A stretch of DNA of 36,058 bases from the NCBI RefSeq assembly GCF_009602465.1, contig NZ_WBKP01000039.1, positions 1 through 36,058 on the forward strand, written 5' to 3'. This DNA is from Cumulibacter manganitolerans (lineage in GTDB: Bacteria > Actinomycetota > Actinomycetes > Mycobacteriales > Antricoccaceae). A model generated the notes under the pieces. The model was given only the letters and a program-made list of their open reading frames with translations. It was not told the DNA's origin and made no database searches. The first letter of the stretch is position 1. The number at the start of each line of letters is the position of its first letter. Below, piece by piece: positions 36,041 to 36,058 of the stretch. The position numbers and the translations under genes are program-made.

Positions 36041-36058
36041 CCCTCTTCCTGGTTCTCG

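Noticed and set aside
35759-36041. Two overlapping reverse-strand reading frames of 79 and 63 codons at the right end
   Set aside because: They run through the 115-bp repeat; similar peptides (for example VPGCAASGVWNQ and VPTCAASGVCNQ) arise in different frames because the DNA is repeated. The period is not a multiple of three and there is no ribosome binding site or recognisable family.

Overview
The window is chromosomal DNA of a very GC-rich actinomycete. The evidence is a WhiB1-type iron-sulfur protein, a SigR/RsrA redox switch, a PdtaS-type kinase, the actinobacterial micro-protein bL37, strong G/C bias at third codon positions, and many gene starts with a TAnnnT hexamer only 6-8 nt upstream (typical of leaderless mRNAs). 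The order whiB1 / pdtaS / biotinyl protein / rsrA / sigR / SRAP / aroA / rsgA matches the whiB1-pdtaS-TB7.3-rshA-sigH-...-aroA-rsgA neighbourhood known from Mycobacterium tuberculosis. I cannot name the genus.

Region 1 (1-3880): a reverse-strand gene cut by the left edge, a histidine phosphatase, the phosphatidylethanolamine pair psd-pssA, a small membrane protein and a diacylglycerol-kinase-family lipid kinase. Region 2 (3881-9985): conserved regulatory core with whiB1, pdtaS, a 71-residue biotinyl carrier, the 24-residue bL37, a MOSC protein, the overlapping operon sigR-rsrA-flavin monooxygenase, and the SRAP DNA-protein crosslink protein. Region 3 (10017-13883): aroA-rsgA-hisN, then an AlkB-type dioxygenase. 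Region 4 (13901-20296): an overlapping three-gene operon (L-2-hydroxyglutarate oxidase, TVP38-type membrane protein, PLP-dependent ammonia-lyase), a FUSC-like transporter, a stress-type glycine-rich protein and an acyl-CoA synthetase. Region 5 (20340-29975): AIM24 protein with pyruvate carboxylase, an ATP-grasp enzyme, a pRiA4b-ORF3-type protein, a GT-C-like membrane protein, cysteine synthase and a VKOR-family protein. Region 6 (30012-35809): a translationally coupled pcaHGBDC-pobA operon converting 4-hydroxybenzoate through protocatechuate to beta-ketoadipate, with a divergent IclR-family regulator and a perfect palindrome between them. The genes for the last steps (pcaIJ, pcaF) are not in the window.

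The right end (35817-36040) has no convincing gene but carries two copies of a 115-bp tandem repeat that can fold on the reverse strand; this is the most unexplained element here. No transposon, CRISPR array, tRNA or rRNA was seen. Otherwise the region is mostly conserved housekeeping. The most informative observations concern transcription and translation signals: widespread leaderless starts, a SigR-type promoter in front of sigR, two related bidirectional terminators, and the IclR operator.
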